Shown: positions 34,400-45,730, numbered from the stretch's first letter. The stretch: 64,000 bases of DNA from Pteria penguin (GCA_035048485.1 CM068586.1:46288287-46352286); one strand, 5' to 3'. Numbers and translations: made by a program. The notes: generated by a model from the sequence alone, not told the origin.

Positions 34400-35026
34400 T
34401 ATTGTAAACACCAAAGAAGAAATTGGAGGAAATCCCATCATCACTATCCGGCATCGGTTTTCAATGGCTGGGGGTAGTGACGTCACAAGGTTAAAAATAG
34501 ATTCATCCTAGTCATTGACCCACAATATGTGCATACAGGTTGAGGATCACTAAGGGGAAAACTTAAACTTAAATGTCAGGCACTACATTGCGGTACATTG
34601 TATATATATTTAAAGGAAAGCATCTTTAATTACTGTGTACAGATGTAGTATACTTTGCCCTGAGTATGCTATATCTATGTTTACATGTGTATTAACTGCT
34701 CTATATGTAAGTAAAGTAGTGTCCACCACACTTTTTTTACATATTAGATTAATAAATCAACAGATGTACTGAAACAGATTGGGGAGAGGGGGGGTTGTAA
34801 ATTTTTCCAATAATGCTAAGTTTTAAATATGTCTGAATTAAATATGTCTGAATATTATTATTATTTATTTTTTATTTATATATATTTTTTTTCTTCCCTT
34901 TTTTTCGTTTTTGTTTGTTTGGTTGGTTTTTTCCTTTGTTTTTATTTAAAGTATTTTTAGGGAGGTGGGGTTAGTGGGTTTTTCTGTTTTTGTTCTGGTT
35001 TGATATTTATACAGAAATTTTGTAAA
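34400..35026. other. Spacer between the two 145-bp-repeat elements
   Basis: No gene. Contains a T-rich, pyrimidine-skewed patch at 34855-34970. Confidence 0.5.
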
Positions 35027-36625
35027 ACAAGAGGCCCAAGTGGGCCTATATCGCTCACCTGAGCACAAAGTGCATATTTACAAGCAAGCAAGAAATTCTG
35101 TGCAGGGGTTCTGGAGAGGAAGATGAAAATGTGTCAATCAAACAGAGCCAATGGCGGCCATCTTGGATTACGGATCGGCATGAAAAACCTATACTTGGTA
35201 GAGGACCTTGCGTACTTACATTCTATGCAGTTTGGTGAAATTTTGTGCAGTGGTTCTGGAGAAGAAGTCGAAAATGTGTCAACCGATCAGAGTCAATGGC
35301 GGCCATCTTGGATCACGGATTGGCATAAAAAACACAAACTTGGTAGAGGACCTTGAGTACTTACTTCCTATCAAGTTTCGTGAAATTCTGTGCAGCAGTT
35401 CTGGAGAAGAAGTCGAAAATGTGTCAACCAATCAGAGCCAATGGCTGCCATCTTGGATCCCGGATCGGCATAAAAAACACAAACTTGGTAGAACACTTTG
35501 AGTACTTACTTCCTATGAAGTTTGGTGAAATTCTGTGCAGCAGTTCTGGAGGAGAAGTCGAAAATGTTTCAACCAATCAGAGCCAATGGCGGCCATCTTG
35601 GATCACGGACTGGCATAAAAAACACAAACTTGGTAGAGGACCTTGAGTACTTACTTTCTATGAAGTTTGGTGAAATTCTGTGCAGCGGTTCTGGAGGAGA
35701 AGTTGAAAATGTGTCAACCAATCAGAGCCAATGGCGGCCATCTTGGATCACGGATTGGCATAAAAAACACAAACTTGGAAGAGGACTTTGAGTACTTACT
35801 TCCTATGAAGTTTGGTGAAATTCTGTGCAGCAGTTCTGGAGAAGAAGTTGAAAATGTGTCAACCAATCAGAGCCAATGGCGGCCATCTTGGATTACAGAT
35901 TGGCAAAAAAAACCACAAACTTGGTAGAGGACCTTTAGTACTTACTTCCTATGAGGTTTGGTGAAATTCTGTGCAGCAGTTCTGGAGGAGAAGTCGAATT
36001 TGTGTCAACTAATCAGAGCCAATGGCGGCCATCTTGGATCAAGGATCGGCATAAAAAACACAAACTTGGTAGAGGACTTTGAGTACTTACTACCTATGAA
36101 GTTTGGTGAAATTCTGTGCAGCAGTTCTGGAGGAGAAGTCGAAAATGTGTCAACCAATCAGAGCCAATGGTGGCCATCTTGGATCAAGGATCGGCATAAA
36201 AAACACAAACTTGGTAGAGAACCTTGAGTACTTACTTCCTATGAAGTTTGGTGAAATTCTGTGCAGCAGTTCTGGAGAAGAAGTCGAAAATGTGTCAACC
36301 AATCAGAGCCAATGGCGGCCATCTTGGATCAAGGATCGGCATAAAAAACACAAACTTGGTAGAGGACTTTGAGTACTTACTTCCTATGGAGTTTAGTGAA
36401 ATTCTGTGCAGCGGTTCTGGAGGAGAAGTTGAAAATGTGTCAACCAATCAGAGCCAATGGCGCTTATCTTGGATCACGGATTGGCATAAAAAACATAAAC
36501 TTTGTAGAGGACCTTGAGTATTTACTTCCTATGGAGTTTGGTGAAATTCTGTGCAGCGGTTCTGGAGAAGAAGTCGAAAATGTAGAAAAGTTAACGACGG
36601 ACTATGACAATAGCTCAGGTGAGCT
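35027..36625 (+). mobile_element. Element with 145 bp internal repeats, copy 2
   Basis: Begins with the same ~180 bases as copy 1, nearly unchanged, but carries 11 internal units. Its tail is shorter: the segment between CGACGGAC and TATGACAATAGC is missing, and it ends AGCTCAGGTGAGCTAAAAAA. Shared ends with different unit numbers show expansion or contraction of the array inside one mobile family. Confidence 0.8.
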
Positions 36626-37264
36626 AAAAAAAAAAGAAAAAGCAAAACTCCCCTATATTTCATTTTATTTGTTTTGCCAGTTATCATTTAAAAAATTAAG
36701 GATATTTATTCCATATATAAACTGACAATTTTAATTATTCTAGCGATCATCAGCTGTAAAAGTATCCATTAGTGTCAAACCCCATCCACTATTAGTTTTT
36801 TTGCATTTAATCTATAAATTAATCCAAATACATTTTCTTTTGGGTCACTATTTGTGTATATTTCAAGCCTGATTATCAAAAATCACTTTTAAAATAAACA
36901 ATCCCCGTGGTGTGCCCCTCCAAGTGTTCAAATGACATAGCCGACTACTGGTCCAGTACGTAAACTCAAATGGCTCCGTACCCCTCGATGAAATTAAGCT
37001 TCGGAAAAGCTGTTTTTGACCACAGATGATCGAAAAAATATACAAATATAAAGAATAAGAAGTAACCATCTAATGGAGTAAATTTTACGTCAAACGAAAG
37101 AGTTTGAAATGAGTTAGACAAAAAAGCGCGATTTTTAGCCGACTACTGGTCCAGTACCAGTATAGGCTATATATATTGTATATAGTCTTCCTAAGGTCAC
37201 ACATATCACATATCCCGAGGTACCGATGGGGCGTACAGCATGGCACATTTCCTTAACAGTTTGC
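36626..37264. other. Right part of the inner foldback element and spacer
   Basis: No gene. Contains the AGCCGACTACTGGTCCAGTA motif twice (about 36940 and 37137). Confidence 0.5.
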
Positions 37265-37334
37265 TAGTGTTGATTTAATTTCTATTGAAACGGTCGGCTC
37301 ATACCGACCGTTTCAATAGAAATTAGTGTTGATT
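37265..37334. repeat. 48 bp perfect hairpin flanked by 11 bp direct repeats
   Basis: Arms AATTTCTATTGAAACGGTCGG and its exact complement enclose a 6-base loop (37277-37324). TAGTGTTGATT occurs on both sides (37265-37275 and 37324-37334). The hairpin appears inserted with a target-site-like duplication. Confidence 0.9.
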
Positions 37335-37436
37335 GTCACAACATCCATTCTAATTTGTTACCGAAACGACCAAAATCATGTACCGAATCGTCTTTGTACC
37401 ATGTACCGAATCGACCTATTTTTGTGTACCGAAACG

Positions 37437-38794
37437 GGCGCTCACTAAAACTAGTACGCGGACGCCGACGCGGACTTCAGAAAGTCCGACTTGAAAATGA
37501 AAAATAGTGATTTCTCCAAAAGTTCCAAATATTTCTTTGTGAAACTTTCTACAGACATAGTAATGGACATTTTTATTCTTATCAACGCCAGATATTCACA
37601 ACTTAAGTCCTAAATTTATCATTTGAGGCACTGATCTGTTACAAACTCACTAAAACTAGTACGCGGACTTCGACGGCCGACTTGGGATGTCAAGACGAAT
37701 ATTCGTCTAATTTCAATAAATAACAACATAAACTTAATTGTTATGAATAGTGCAAGTGTAAAGAAATGTAAAAACTTCTTATTTATGCTTAAGGACATCT
37801 TTATCGGCGATAAAACAAGGTTTGTTTACCTTGTGTGACAGCGGTCTTGATCGTTGGGAAAAGCCGACTTCGGTTTCAAACGGACACGTACGGCGGACTC
37901 GCGAACTACACAAACTTACTATATCGCCTAAACTAGTACGCAGACTTCTGTATTCGACTTTGAATTTCTAAGATGTAAATGAAGAAAATTCCTACCTTAT
38001 TACTTTAGTTAGTGTGTATGTTTAAACTGCGAATAAGGAGTAGATAAATTCTAAGGTGTAACATTGTTTTAAAAATGGTTATAATGCCTCAATTAATTCT
38101 AATTACAGTTTGATTTTATTATGTTAATAATGTTAACGATTCCGTTTGAAAAGCGAAGTCGGACTTGTTGTTTTGGACTGCCTCTATCACAATATAAGAT
38201 ATGTTTTAACATTTAACTAGATATGGCAATTAATTATCATTAAAATATTTAAATTTCTTGTTATGATATGGAACTAAATAGAAAATATCTTTATACAGAC
38301 ACAGAAGTCCACGTACTAGTTTTAGTTCTCGAGTCCGCCGTACGCGTCCGTTTGAAACCGAAGTCGGCTTTTCCAAATGATCGAGACCGCTGTCACACAA
38401 GGTAAACAAACCTTGTTTAATCGCCGATAAAGATGTCCTTAAGCATAAATAAGAAGTAATTACATTTCTTTACACTTACACTATTCATAACAATTAAGTT
38501 TATGTTGTTATTTATTAAAATTAGACGAATATTCGTCTTGACATCCCAAGTCGGCCGTCGAAGTCCGCGTACTAGTTTTAGTGAGTTTGTAACAGATCAG
38601 TGCCTCAAATGATAAATTTAGGACTTAAGTTGTGAATATCTGGCATTGATAAGAATAAACATGTCCATTACAATGTCTGTAGAAAGTTTCACAAAGAAAT
38701 ATATGGAACTTTTAGAGAAATCACTATTTTTCATTTTCAAGTCGGACTTTCCGAAGTCCGCGTCGGCGTCCGCGTACTAGTTTTAGTGAGCGCC
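37437..38794. mobile_element. 1.36 kb foldback/Mutator-like element with 9 bp duplication
   Basis: Arms of roughly 480 bases are near-perfect inverted copies. Each arm has spaced copies of CTCACTAAAACTAGTACGCG (37441, 37648 and, diverged, 37927; inverted at 38308, 38570 and 38770). The ends begin GGCGCTCACTAAAACTAG. ACCGAAACG flanks both ends (37428-37436 and 38795-38803). Nine-base duplications with long TIRs are typical of Mutator-like and Drosophila FB elements. The interior has no transposase. Confidence 0.85.
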
Positions 38795-38806
38795 ACCGAA
38801 ACGTCC

Positions 38807-39232
38807 TGCACCCATTCTATGTACCCCAACACTTCCAGAATGATGTTTAGCTGCAGCTGCTGCATTGATAAATAATAGTAATACAGTATACACAGGTACC
38901 TCCATCGCGTAAATGACTGAGATTAAGATATAGATATTAAACCGAAATATGCTTGTACTTAGTCGTACGTACTATACTCGAACATCTTCTTTAAAAATTT
39001 CTACATGATACAGTTGCAAGTTGGCTACATCACTCACCTTACTTTCTTTCACTTTCAGAGCATGAACTCATACTGTATTCCTCCGCGTACCAAAAATTTG
39101 AGAATACGCATCCTAGATTAGTTGATTAACAGATAGTTTGTGACTTTGGAAAATCTTGCTTGTCTGTCTATAATGGATATGCATATCTTTTACAGAGTAT
39201 CTTTGGAGGAGGTCTTACTTCGTAGGAACACA
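38807..39232. other. Unassigned spacer
   Basis: No supported feature. Confidence 0.5.
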
Positions 39233-39384
39233 TTCGTGAGTGAGAGGGTCCTTCGTCTTGCCTCGGATGACGAGTCTACGAAGTCGGATTCTGTCAAGGG
39301 GTTCACACGTGAGTGAGTGAGAGGGTCCCTCGTCTTGCCTCGGATGACGAGTCTACGAAGTCGGATTCTGCCAAGGAGTGCACA
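39233..39384. repeat. ~80 bp tandem duplication
   Basis: GAGAGGGTCC(T/C)TCGTCTTGCC through ACGAAGTCGGATTCTG occurs twice, about 78-80 bases apart, with only a few differences. A 106-codon minus-strand frame and a 76-codon plus-strand frame overlap it, but they show no domain. Confidence 0.85.
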
Positions 39385-39546
39385 CTTCAGGTTGAAAAAT
39401 TTTGAAAATTCCTGTTTAGACAACTTGAGAAGGGCCAACATTATCAACAAGACGCTAAATGTATCGGGTGGTTCATCTGTGAAAGGGGGGGGGGGAGGGG
39501 GTTGTTGCACGTACCTTCCAGCAGTGGTGCAAATTAGTTTTAGATA

Positions 39547-39665
39547 GTGTGATCACAGGGCTTTCTGCTCGTTGATCCCCCCCCCCAATCAATTATACCA
39601 ATATATTTTATTGGTATAATTGAGAGGGGGAGGAAATCAACAAGCTGAAGGCCCTGTGGTGTGAT
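39547..39665. repeat. 105 bp hairpin flanked by 7 bp direct repeats
   Basis: CACAGGGCTTTCTGCTCGTT pairs with the right arm ending AACAAGCTGAAGGCCCTGTG, with the apex at AATTATACCAATATA. A C run faces a purine-rich stretch and has probably changed length. GTGTGAT lies at both ends (39547-39553 and 39659-39665). Confidence 0.85.
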
Positions 39666-39715
39666 AACATTCAATCATTGCGGTATCTAAGCTGTACTGT
39701 TAAGTGTGGTAAACA

Positions 39716-39907
39716 ATAGACGATCTTCATATTTTGCATGATATAAGCGGCCCAAGACCCGACATGCAACATGAATTTTTATTTTGGCGTTATTGCTTAA
39801 CTTGTGACGTCACTGTCTAGTACTTTACGTCACAATGAAAACCCGGTAAAAAGTAACATGTCGGGTCTTGTGCCGCTTATATCATGTAAAATATGAAGAT
39901 CGTCTAT
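39716..39907. mobile_element. 192 bp MITE
   Basis: The ~50 bp TIRs start ATAGACGATCTTCATATTTT and are nearly exact. The centre contains GTGACGTCAC. The element at 43417-43591 shares this plan (TIR with CATGAT(A/G)TAAG, then TGTGACGTCAC, then a GTCA(C/T)A(A/G)TGAAAA stretch), so both probably belong to one family. Confidence 0.85.
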
Positions 39908-41604
39908 TTCATTATGCATCATCCTTATCAATTAATAGCTAAGCTATGCATACATGTACGTGTCATCAATATCGCTAAACATCTCATCACTATTATCCGA
40001 AATTTCAATCAATTATAATTACCTTGAAAGCTGTCATTTGAATTATAATTATGCAAGCCAGCATTGAAGTATTGTAAATCATAGGATATGCATATCGCAC
40101 CCCCTGCATGGATACAAGTTCTTTAGCAAACCGTCTAGCAGATATGCGTCAGATGCATTTTGAAGTGCTTGATTTGAACCAATTTTAAGTGGAGCATATT
40201 ACAAGAGGTGTGATAGACCAATGAAAGCTTCATGTGGAACCACCTCGCTATTCTTCAGATGTACATTTTTCTAGGAGATCTACCGGTAGCTTATGCATTT
40301 TTTATTTATTTTTTTTTTTGTTTTTCATTATTTTGAAATTTCACTTCTGAAATGTGCATTTATCATCTAAGAATGTGCCTAGAATGCACCATTTTGAACC
40401 ATTTTTCCGAAAATTTTGTGGGGGAGGTCCAGCACGAGGGGGGTGACCCTCTCCCACATCCAACAACGGTATATGCCTTGTACAGTTAAGATTTTGGCTT
40501 CAATTGGTGTTTCCCCCCTGTATTCCAGGGCCTCGCGCTGCCCTTCGCCATTTTCGCCATTGGCGAAAGAAGTTCAGATTCGGCGAAAGAAATTATGAAT
40601 TGGCGAAAGCCAATTTTTCCATGTTTTGAATTTTCTCTTGTATTGAATTGATACAAGTTAAGGCATGAAGTCTTCTTTTGTCCGAGTGCTGTAGTCAAAT
40701 AGCGGTTGATGACTTAATTGATTGATTGGATTTATCCCCGTTAGATAACTTTAACACCTCGTCGAGAAGGTGTCAAGGTAGGGACACACGTTTATTATGT
40801 TTATTAATGAATGAGTTTTCATAACGATTATCCATGATCATACATGTAAGTATGCTATTTCGATTGGACTAAGTTTAAAAGAACACATTTTAATTATAAA
40901 TGAGAAACTACAATTAATCATTTGTTTCTTATTAGTTTGTAATTTCCGATTAGAATACGACATTGAAATATTTCATTATTCTTTATGCAACCGAGAACTT
41001 GACAACATACATGTAGTTAAACGAAATTTTGAATTGATCGACGATTGGTCTAGTAAATCTCAAACTTTCTGCTCTTTAGCTTTAAAGTATAAAATACCAA
41101 GTCGAAATCAAGATCTTTTATAACTGATAATGTCTCTGTTTAGAAATCAACTAATAGTTATGCATTTGTTAATAAATAGCTGTAAATAGGCCACTTAAGC
41201 TGAGAAAAATATTGTGCTCCTGCGATACATCTTTCACGAGAAAATGGCCACACATTTTTTTCAAGCCAGTGTGAGCCCTGTATTCACTGGCGCTTCGTGC
41301 CTCAGTGAAGGTTTTGGCTTCATTTGTGTCCCCCCTTCCTGGCACTGACTTTTCTGTATCTGCCCTTGTGGATAAATCTTTCAGATAAAGACGATGATTT
41401 ATTTGTACAATCACGATAACAATTATTGACAAAGGCACACAATATTTATTACATTATCATTTAAAGCCATGTTAATGATAAAAATAATAATCTGAAAATT
41501 GCAATGAGAGATTTGAATGCAAGAGTATGGCACCACATACAATGAAATTACACAGTTTTATAAGTTGTACATGTATATTCAGTTCAAACAGACTACAGTT
41601 TATA
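39908..41604. other. Unassigned spacer
   Basis: No gene. GCCATTGGCGAAAGAAG motifs near 40557-40612 repeat three times. A GTTTTGGCTTCATTTGTGTC-like phrase occurs at both 40495 and 41310, suggesting fragments of one dispersed family. Confidence 0.4.
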
Positions 41605-41652
41605 CATGTATATATATGTATATATATACATATATATATACATGTATATAGT
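41605..41652. repeat. TA/TATG microsatellite
   Basis: Alternating TATA and CATG/TATG steps form an imperfect, partly palindromic simple repeat. Confidence 0.9.
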
Positions 41653-41732
41653 ATAGGGATAGTAATGGCACTCTGTCATAATAGATCATGTGATTATACT
41701 GGGATTAGTTGCATAAGAATTTCCTTTTATTA

Positions 41733-42402
41733 TACGCCCGTCATTAGACGGGACATATTAAGTTATGGCGCTGTCCGTACGTTTGTCCTAGGTCATATTT
41801 TCCGGACTTTTTTTTGCCATCTTTCAAGATATTGAGTTGAAATTTGGTATATAGCTTTATTTCAAGTTGTCTTTATTTCAGTACCAGTTCGAGTTTTGAT
41901 ACGATTGACCTACTTTTGATGGATTTATGGCCCTTGGACTTATAAATTTCAAGATTTTTTCAGAAATTCATTAAAAATCTATTTTTTGTCAAAACATTAT
42001 GAAATTTCTCATGAAACAAGTAAAATGTACCAACTATCACATATATTATGGGTTTTAATATCTTCTTCATTTTTGAGAAATTTATAATTTTAGGGGAGGG
42101 GTGACCATATGTCCTAGGTCATGTTTTCCGGACTTTTTTTTGCCGTCTTTCAAGATATTGAGTTGAAATTTGGAATATAGCTTTATTTCAAGTGGCGTCA
42201 GTACCAGTTCGAGTTTTGTTACGATTGACCTATTTTTGACGGATTTATGGCCCTTGGACTTATAAATTTCAAGATTTGTTTTGAAAATTCATTAAAAATC
42301 TAATTTTTGTAAAAACATTAGGAAATTTATCATGAAACAAGTAAAATGTACCAACTTCCACATATTTAAGTGACGGGCGTATTATGCCACGCTAGGCGTT
42401 GC
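41733..42402. mobile_element. ~670 bp element with ACGCCCGTCA ends and an internal duplication
   Basis: The left end TATACGCCCGTCATTAGACG is matched by inverted TGACGGGCGTATTATG at the right. Inside, a ~260-base unit starting GTCCTAGGTCAT(A/G)TTTTCCG occurs at 41785 and again at 42109 with ~90% identity. Non-coding. Widespread-looking, but the superfamily is not assigned. Confidence 0.75.
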
Positions 42403-43205
42403 TCTCTTGTTTTACATGTTTTCAATAACATTAGATATTTAAATACATTTTAGGAATCAAAATTCAATAACTTCAAAACAAAAATTAAAAAAAAAAGGGG
42501 GGGGGGGCGGAGAGAGTATTATTAGCCTGAAACAAATTCTACATAAAAGGCAACTTGGCAACCACTAATGCAATATATGATATATGTATTATTTGATAAA
42601 CATGTTGGCGTTTTATTTTAATTGTGTAATAATTTGATGGGTAAAGGTGACCTTCTTCTCCATTTGGCCCTAGAAATGCTTGTTCATTCTAATAACTCAA
42701 AGCTCTGTGGGTCTCTTACATAGAATGTCTTTAATGATTTTTGTTTTTCCTATTGTTGTAGTATATATGATAAATAAAAGCTATAGGCCAGAGAATGGTA
42801 AGTATTGAAACATCTTATTTGCTGATCCTCTGTAGAGAGAGAGGGACTACTGTTTCAATGTATCAAGGACTCTGATCAGATGAAATTATTTGATCAATTT
42901 ATAGATAAATATTGATTCTGCTGTAAGATCATTAATTTTAATCTAATTTCGCTAAATTAAAGATTTTATCACTTAAAAAGGTGTTGTTTACATCTGAAAT
43001 TTGGCAAGATTTTCTCGAAATAATGGTAACTTTTAAAATTCTGATAGAGGAGGGGCTGAAATATTTTATGGCTAAGATAAAGAAAGTTGTGTAAATCTTG
43101 CTTGGAATTTGGTAATTTAACATGGGACCCTATGGGAACAGGAAATACCATGCTTTGATCTATAGTAATATTATAAACAGATCATGTAAAATGTAGCTTT
43201 ATTAA
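42403..43205. other. Unassigned spacer
   Basis: AT-rich sequence with a G run near 42498 and nothing else supported. Confidence 0.45.
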
Positions 43206-43305
43206 GCTGATGACAGTAATCCAGCCAATGTGCCATATGGGGCATTACATCTTGTAAAGTAGGTTCAAGTCCTGCCTTGGCCAAAATGTCAAAAGCTTAG
43301 GAATT
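43206..43305 (+). mobile_element. Second tRNA-like SINE family, copy 2
   Basis: AGCCAATGTGCCATATGGGG, then TAGGTTCAAGTCCTGCCTTG (B box), in the opposite orientation to the copies at 13720 and 45612. Confidence 0.6.
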
Positions 43306-43416
43306 TGATAAGCATGAGTCTTAAATTAAAAATATGAATGGGTAGAATCTTCATTATTATAGATTTGATTCTACAATTATTATTCTATGGCTAATTTTAC
43401 CCTTTCTCAATAACCT

Positions 43417-43591
43417 TTTTGCCAATTTTACATGATGTAAGGTGCAATACCGGACAAATACAAAATTGCCGCTTAGATTTGCGTCATATTTCTGTGACGT
43501 CACATTCCAAACGTTAACGTCATAGTGAAAATTCCTGCAAAAAGTGGTTTGTCAGGTATAAGGTCCCTTATATCATTTAAAATTGGCAAAA
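43417..43591. mobile_element. 175 bp MITE related to 39716-39907
   Basis: Ends TTTTGCCAATTTTACATGAT and an inverted partner ending AATTGGCAAAA form ~40 bp TIRs with several mismatches. The centre has CTGTGACGTCACATTC. Confidence 0.75.
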
Positions 43592-43744
43592 CTCTTATTT
43601 GGATGCAAATTTCATATTTTCTTTCAAGAATGAATCTGAAACATGCAAGTAGTTAAGATTAGGTCAATTAACAGACCTCATTCAAAAGAGATCTTAAATA
43701 TTCATTCAAAGGCATTTTGACAGAAACATTGACATACATGCTGT

Positions 43745-44158
43745 ATTTGTAAAATATGAATGCCCCGACGGCAACTTTGTCAGTATAAGCTGTTATCCTA
43801 AACTAAGCCAAACTCCAAGATCAAGGTCACATGGTCAAAATTTGGGTACTGTTGGAGAGCTTTGTCACAAGGAACACACGTGAAATATTAAATCCCTGTC
43901 ACCTACCATTCAAAAGATATACCAAATGCTAAAAGTTTTTGAAATGAAAGTCAAATGTCAAGGTCGCAAGGTCAAAATCATTATACTGATGGAAAGGTCT
44001 GGTCACAAGGAATACATATGTGAAACATGAAAGCCCTATCTCTTACAGTTAAAATGTTATGTAGAGTGTTAAAGTGTTTTTTTACAGACAAATGGATAAA
44101 CAGACAGACAGGCCAAAAACTAGATGCTCCTAAATAGTTGATGCCGGGGGCATAAAAA
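43745..44158 (+). repeat. Dispersed repeat ending in GGGGGCATAAAA
   Basis: Contains ATCAAGGTCACATGGTCAAA, CACCTACCATTCAAAAGATA, GACAGACAGGCCAAAAAC and the terminal CCGGGGGCATAAAA. The same blocks in the same order occur at 12900-13180 (without the end) and partly at 15725-16010. Confidence 0.7.
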
Positions 44159-44309
44159 TAAAAATATTTTTTCTTCTCCAAGATTTACACAAATTTCTCT
44201 TTTTCTAAATTGAAACAAAAAGATGCAAAATGAACCTACGATATATAACATAGGTCCATGATTATTGATACCAAATCAGATTTAATCTGCAACTTGTTAT
44301 TAGTCCCCT

Positions 44310-44570
44310 ACTGGCGAATTTCACTGAAGGGACTTTAGGTTTGCAATTCATCTATAAGTCCAGCCAATCAGTTTTTCACACTTTTTTCATCATGTTTGCA
44401 GATTATCATTTGATGTTTGGTACATTGCCCTGCCATTACTAGTTACAGATCAAGTTAGAATTTTGTTCTGGTTTACGTTGTGGGAAAAATGCAATACTCT
44501 CAAAATGCTTGGCTATTTAAAAGCTAAGGATTCCAGATTATCAACATGGTCAGGAACAAGCGTAACTTTC
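44310..44570. repeat. Probable dispersed repeat starting TTAGTCCCCTACTGG
   Basis: A self-complementary start (AGTCCCCTACTGG...GAAGGGACTTTAGG) and a style like other families in the window suggest a mobile sequence. There is no second copy here, so support is weak. Confidence 0.35.
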
Positions 44571-44946
44571 AACTGTCCTTTTTCATATGTTTGAATACAT
44601 TTACATTAGCATTGTCATAAATCAGCACATGAGAAATAATGATAAATCCATTCATATGAATTCTGCTTAATAAGTAAACGACGTATTGGACTTCATAAAC
44701 CAAACAAGAGGCCTATGGTCAACAGCCAAACTTGCTTTAAATGGAGGCGATGAACCATAATTGTAACAAATTTTCAGTTTTCTTCAGATTTTTGCCATTG
44801 ATAAAAACAAAAAACCTGAAAATAATGAAATTCTTGTTCAAGTATATTTTGTTTCATGTATTTTCTCTTCTTGATATTCTTTGTAGCAATACCAGAAAAT
44901 ATACACGACATGTTGACCTCGAGCAGACAGTAAAACAGACAGCATA
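44571..44946. other. Unassigned spacer
   Basis: ACAAGAGGCCTATGGTCAAC at 44704 resembles the start of the GAGGCCCAAGTGGGCC family but continues differently. The 68-codon frame at 44741-44947 is not supported. Confidence 0.4.
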
Positions 44947-45089
44947 ATTACACCCAGCTTTTAGATGACCTCTTACTTTAAGAAAAAAGAAGGTGTGGTC
45001 TAGTGGATAAGGTACTCGGCTCCTGATCGAGAGGTCCCAGGTATTATGTATTACACCCTGCTTTTAGATGAGCTCTTACTTTAAGAAAA
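44947..45089. repeat. 40 bp direct duplication bracketing a SINE head fragment
   Basis: ATTACACCCAGCTTTTAGAT... at 44947-44986 recurs at 45050-45089 with two differences. Between them lies GTGTGGTCTAGTGGATAAGG through TCGAGAGGTCCCAGG, the first ~50 bases of the tRNA-like SINE head. The duplication is far longer than the usual SINE target duplication (10-13 bp here). Confidence 0.8.
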
Positions 45090-45611
45090 TCTGAATATTA
45101 TTTTTCATCAGAGGTCAATAACTCTCATTAAAAAGGAGTTTATTATGACAAAATTTTAATTCCATTCAGAAGATCTCATGGAAATCCCCTTGAATATCCC
45201 TTGTCAAACTTAAACAAAGCTGGAGTTAACATATGTACTAATTTTCATCAAATGCCTATAACTCTTGTAAAATGAGATCATTTGTGTTACAAAAGTTGAA
45301 AACTTCATAATAAACATACACATTAAGTTTTGCTATTTAAATCAAAGGAATTAAGGTTGTAAATTTCCAGTTGACCTTTTGTATACAAATAGACTGATGG
45401 ATGGACAGACTGACAGATGAGGGTTGGTGCCAGTTTAATCCCACACCAAAAACAACATTGGATGGACAAACAGATTGACAGATGAGGGTTGATGCCAGTT
45501 ACATCCCAGCAAAAACAATATGTTACTGTTGTTATTTATTACTGTATGAGCAACTATAAAAAGGAAATTTCTAAAGAAAATCTGTTCTCATAACACTGAT
45601 CTTGATCAAAT
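45090..45611. other. Unassigned spacer
   Basis: A phrase GACAGATGAGGGTTG(G/A)TGCC occurs twice (about 45414 and 45478), a short local duplication. No gene. Confidence 0.5.
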
Positions 45612-45730
45612 TTCTAAGCTTCTGACAATTTTGCCAAGGCAGGACTTGAACCTACTTTACAAGATGTAATGCCCCATGTGGCACACTGGCTTCATCAATG
45701 TCGTCAGCTTAATGAACAAGATCATCTGTG
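45612..45730 (-). mobile_element. Second tRNA-like SINE family, copy 3
   Basis: Nearly the same as 13720-13835 over its length, including flanks CTTAATGAACAAGATCA and CTATT(G/T)TAATGT, so the duplicated unit extends beyond the tRNA-like part. Confidence 0.65.

Larger units (their letters stand above)
33057..37162. mobile_element. Inner ~4.1 kb foldback element
   Basis: The left terminus TACTGGTACTGGACCAGTA plus a TCGGCT motif is matched by the inverted right terminus ending at 37162. Further copies of the ACTGGTCCAGTA/TCGGCT motif occur just inside both ends (33084-33118 and 36937-36959). It holds the two 145-bp-repeat elements. No protein-coding capacity was seen. Confidence 0.6.
32451..38806. 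mobile_element. ~6.4 kb composite foldback with GTTTCGGTAC arms
   Basis: The left arm (32451-32590) carries about seven copies of ACGTTTCGGTACA variants. The right arm (37357-37436, resuming at 38795-38806) carries the same motif inverted (GTACCGAAACG). The outermost ends GGACGTTTCGGT and ACCGAAACGTCC are exact complements. The right arm is split by the insertion at 37437-38794. Most of the interior consists of other inserted elements. No transposase is visible. Confidence 0.6.

Noticed and set aside
33117..36725. A ladder of 75-118 codon frames on the plus strand
   Set aside because: All are the same 145 bp repeat read in rotating frames. The period is not a multiple of three and stops occur every unit.
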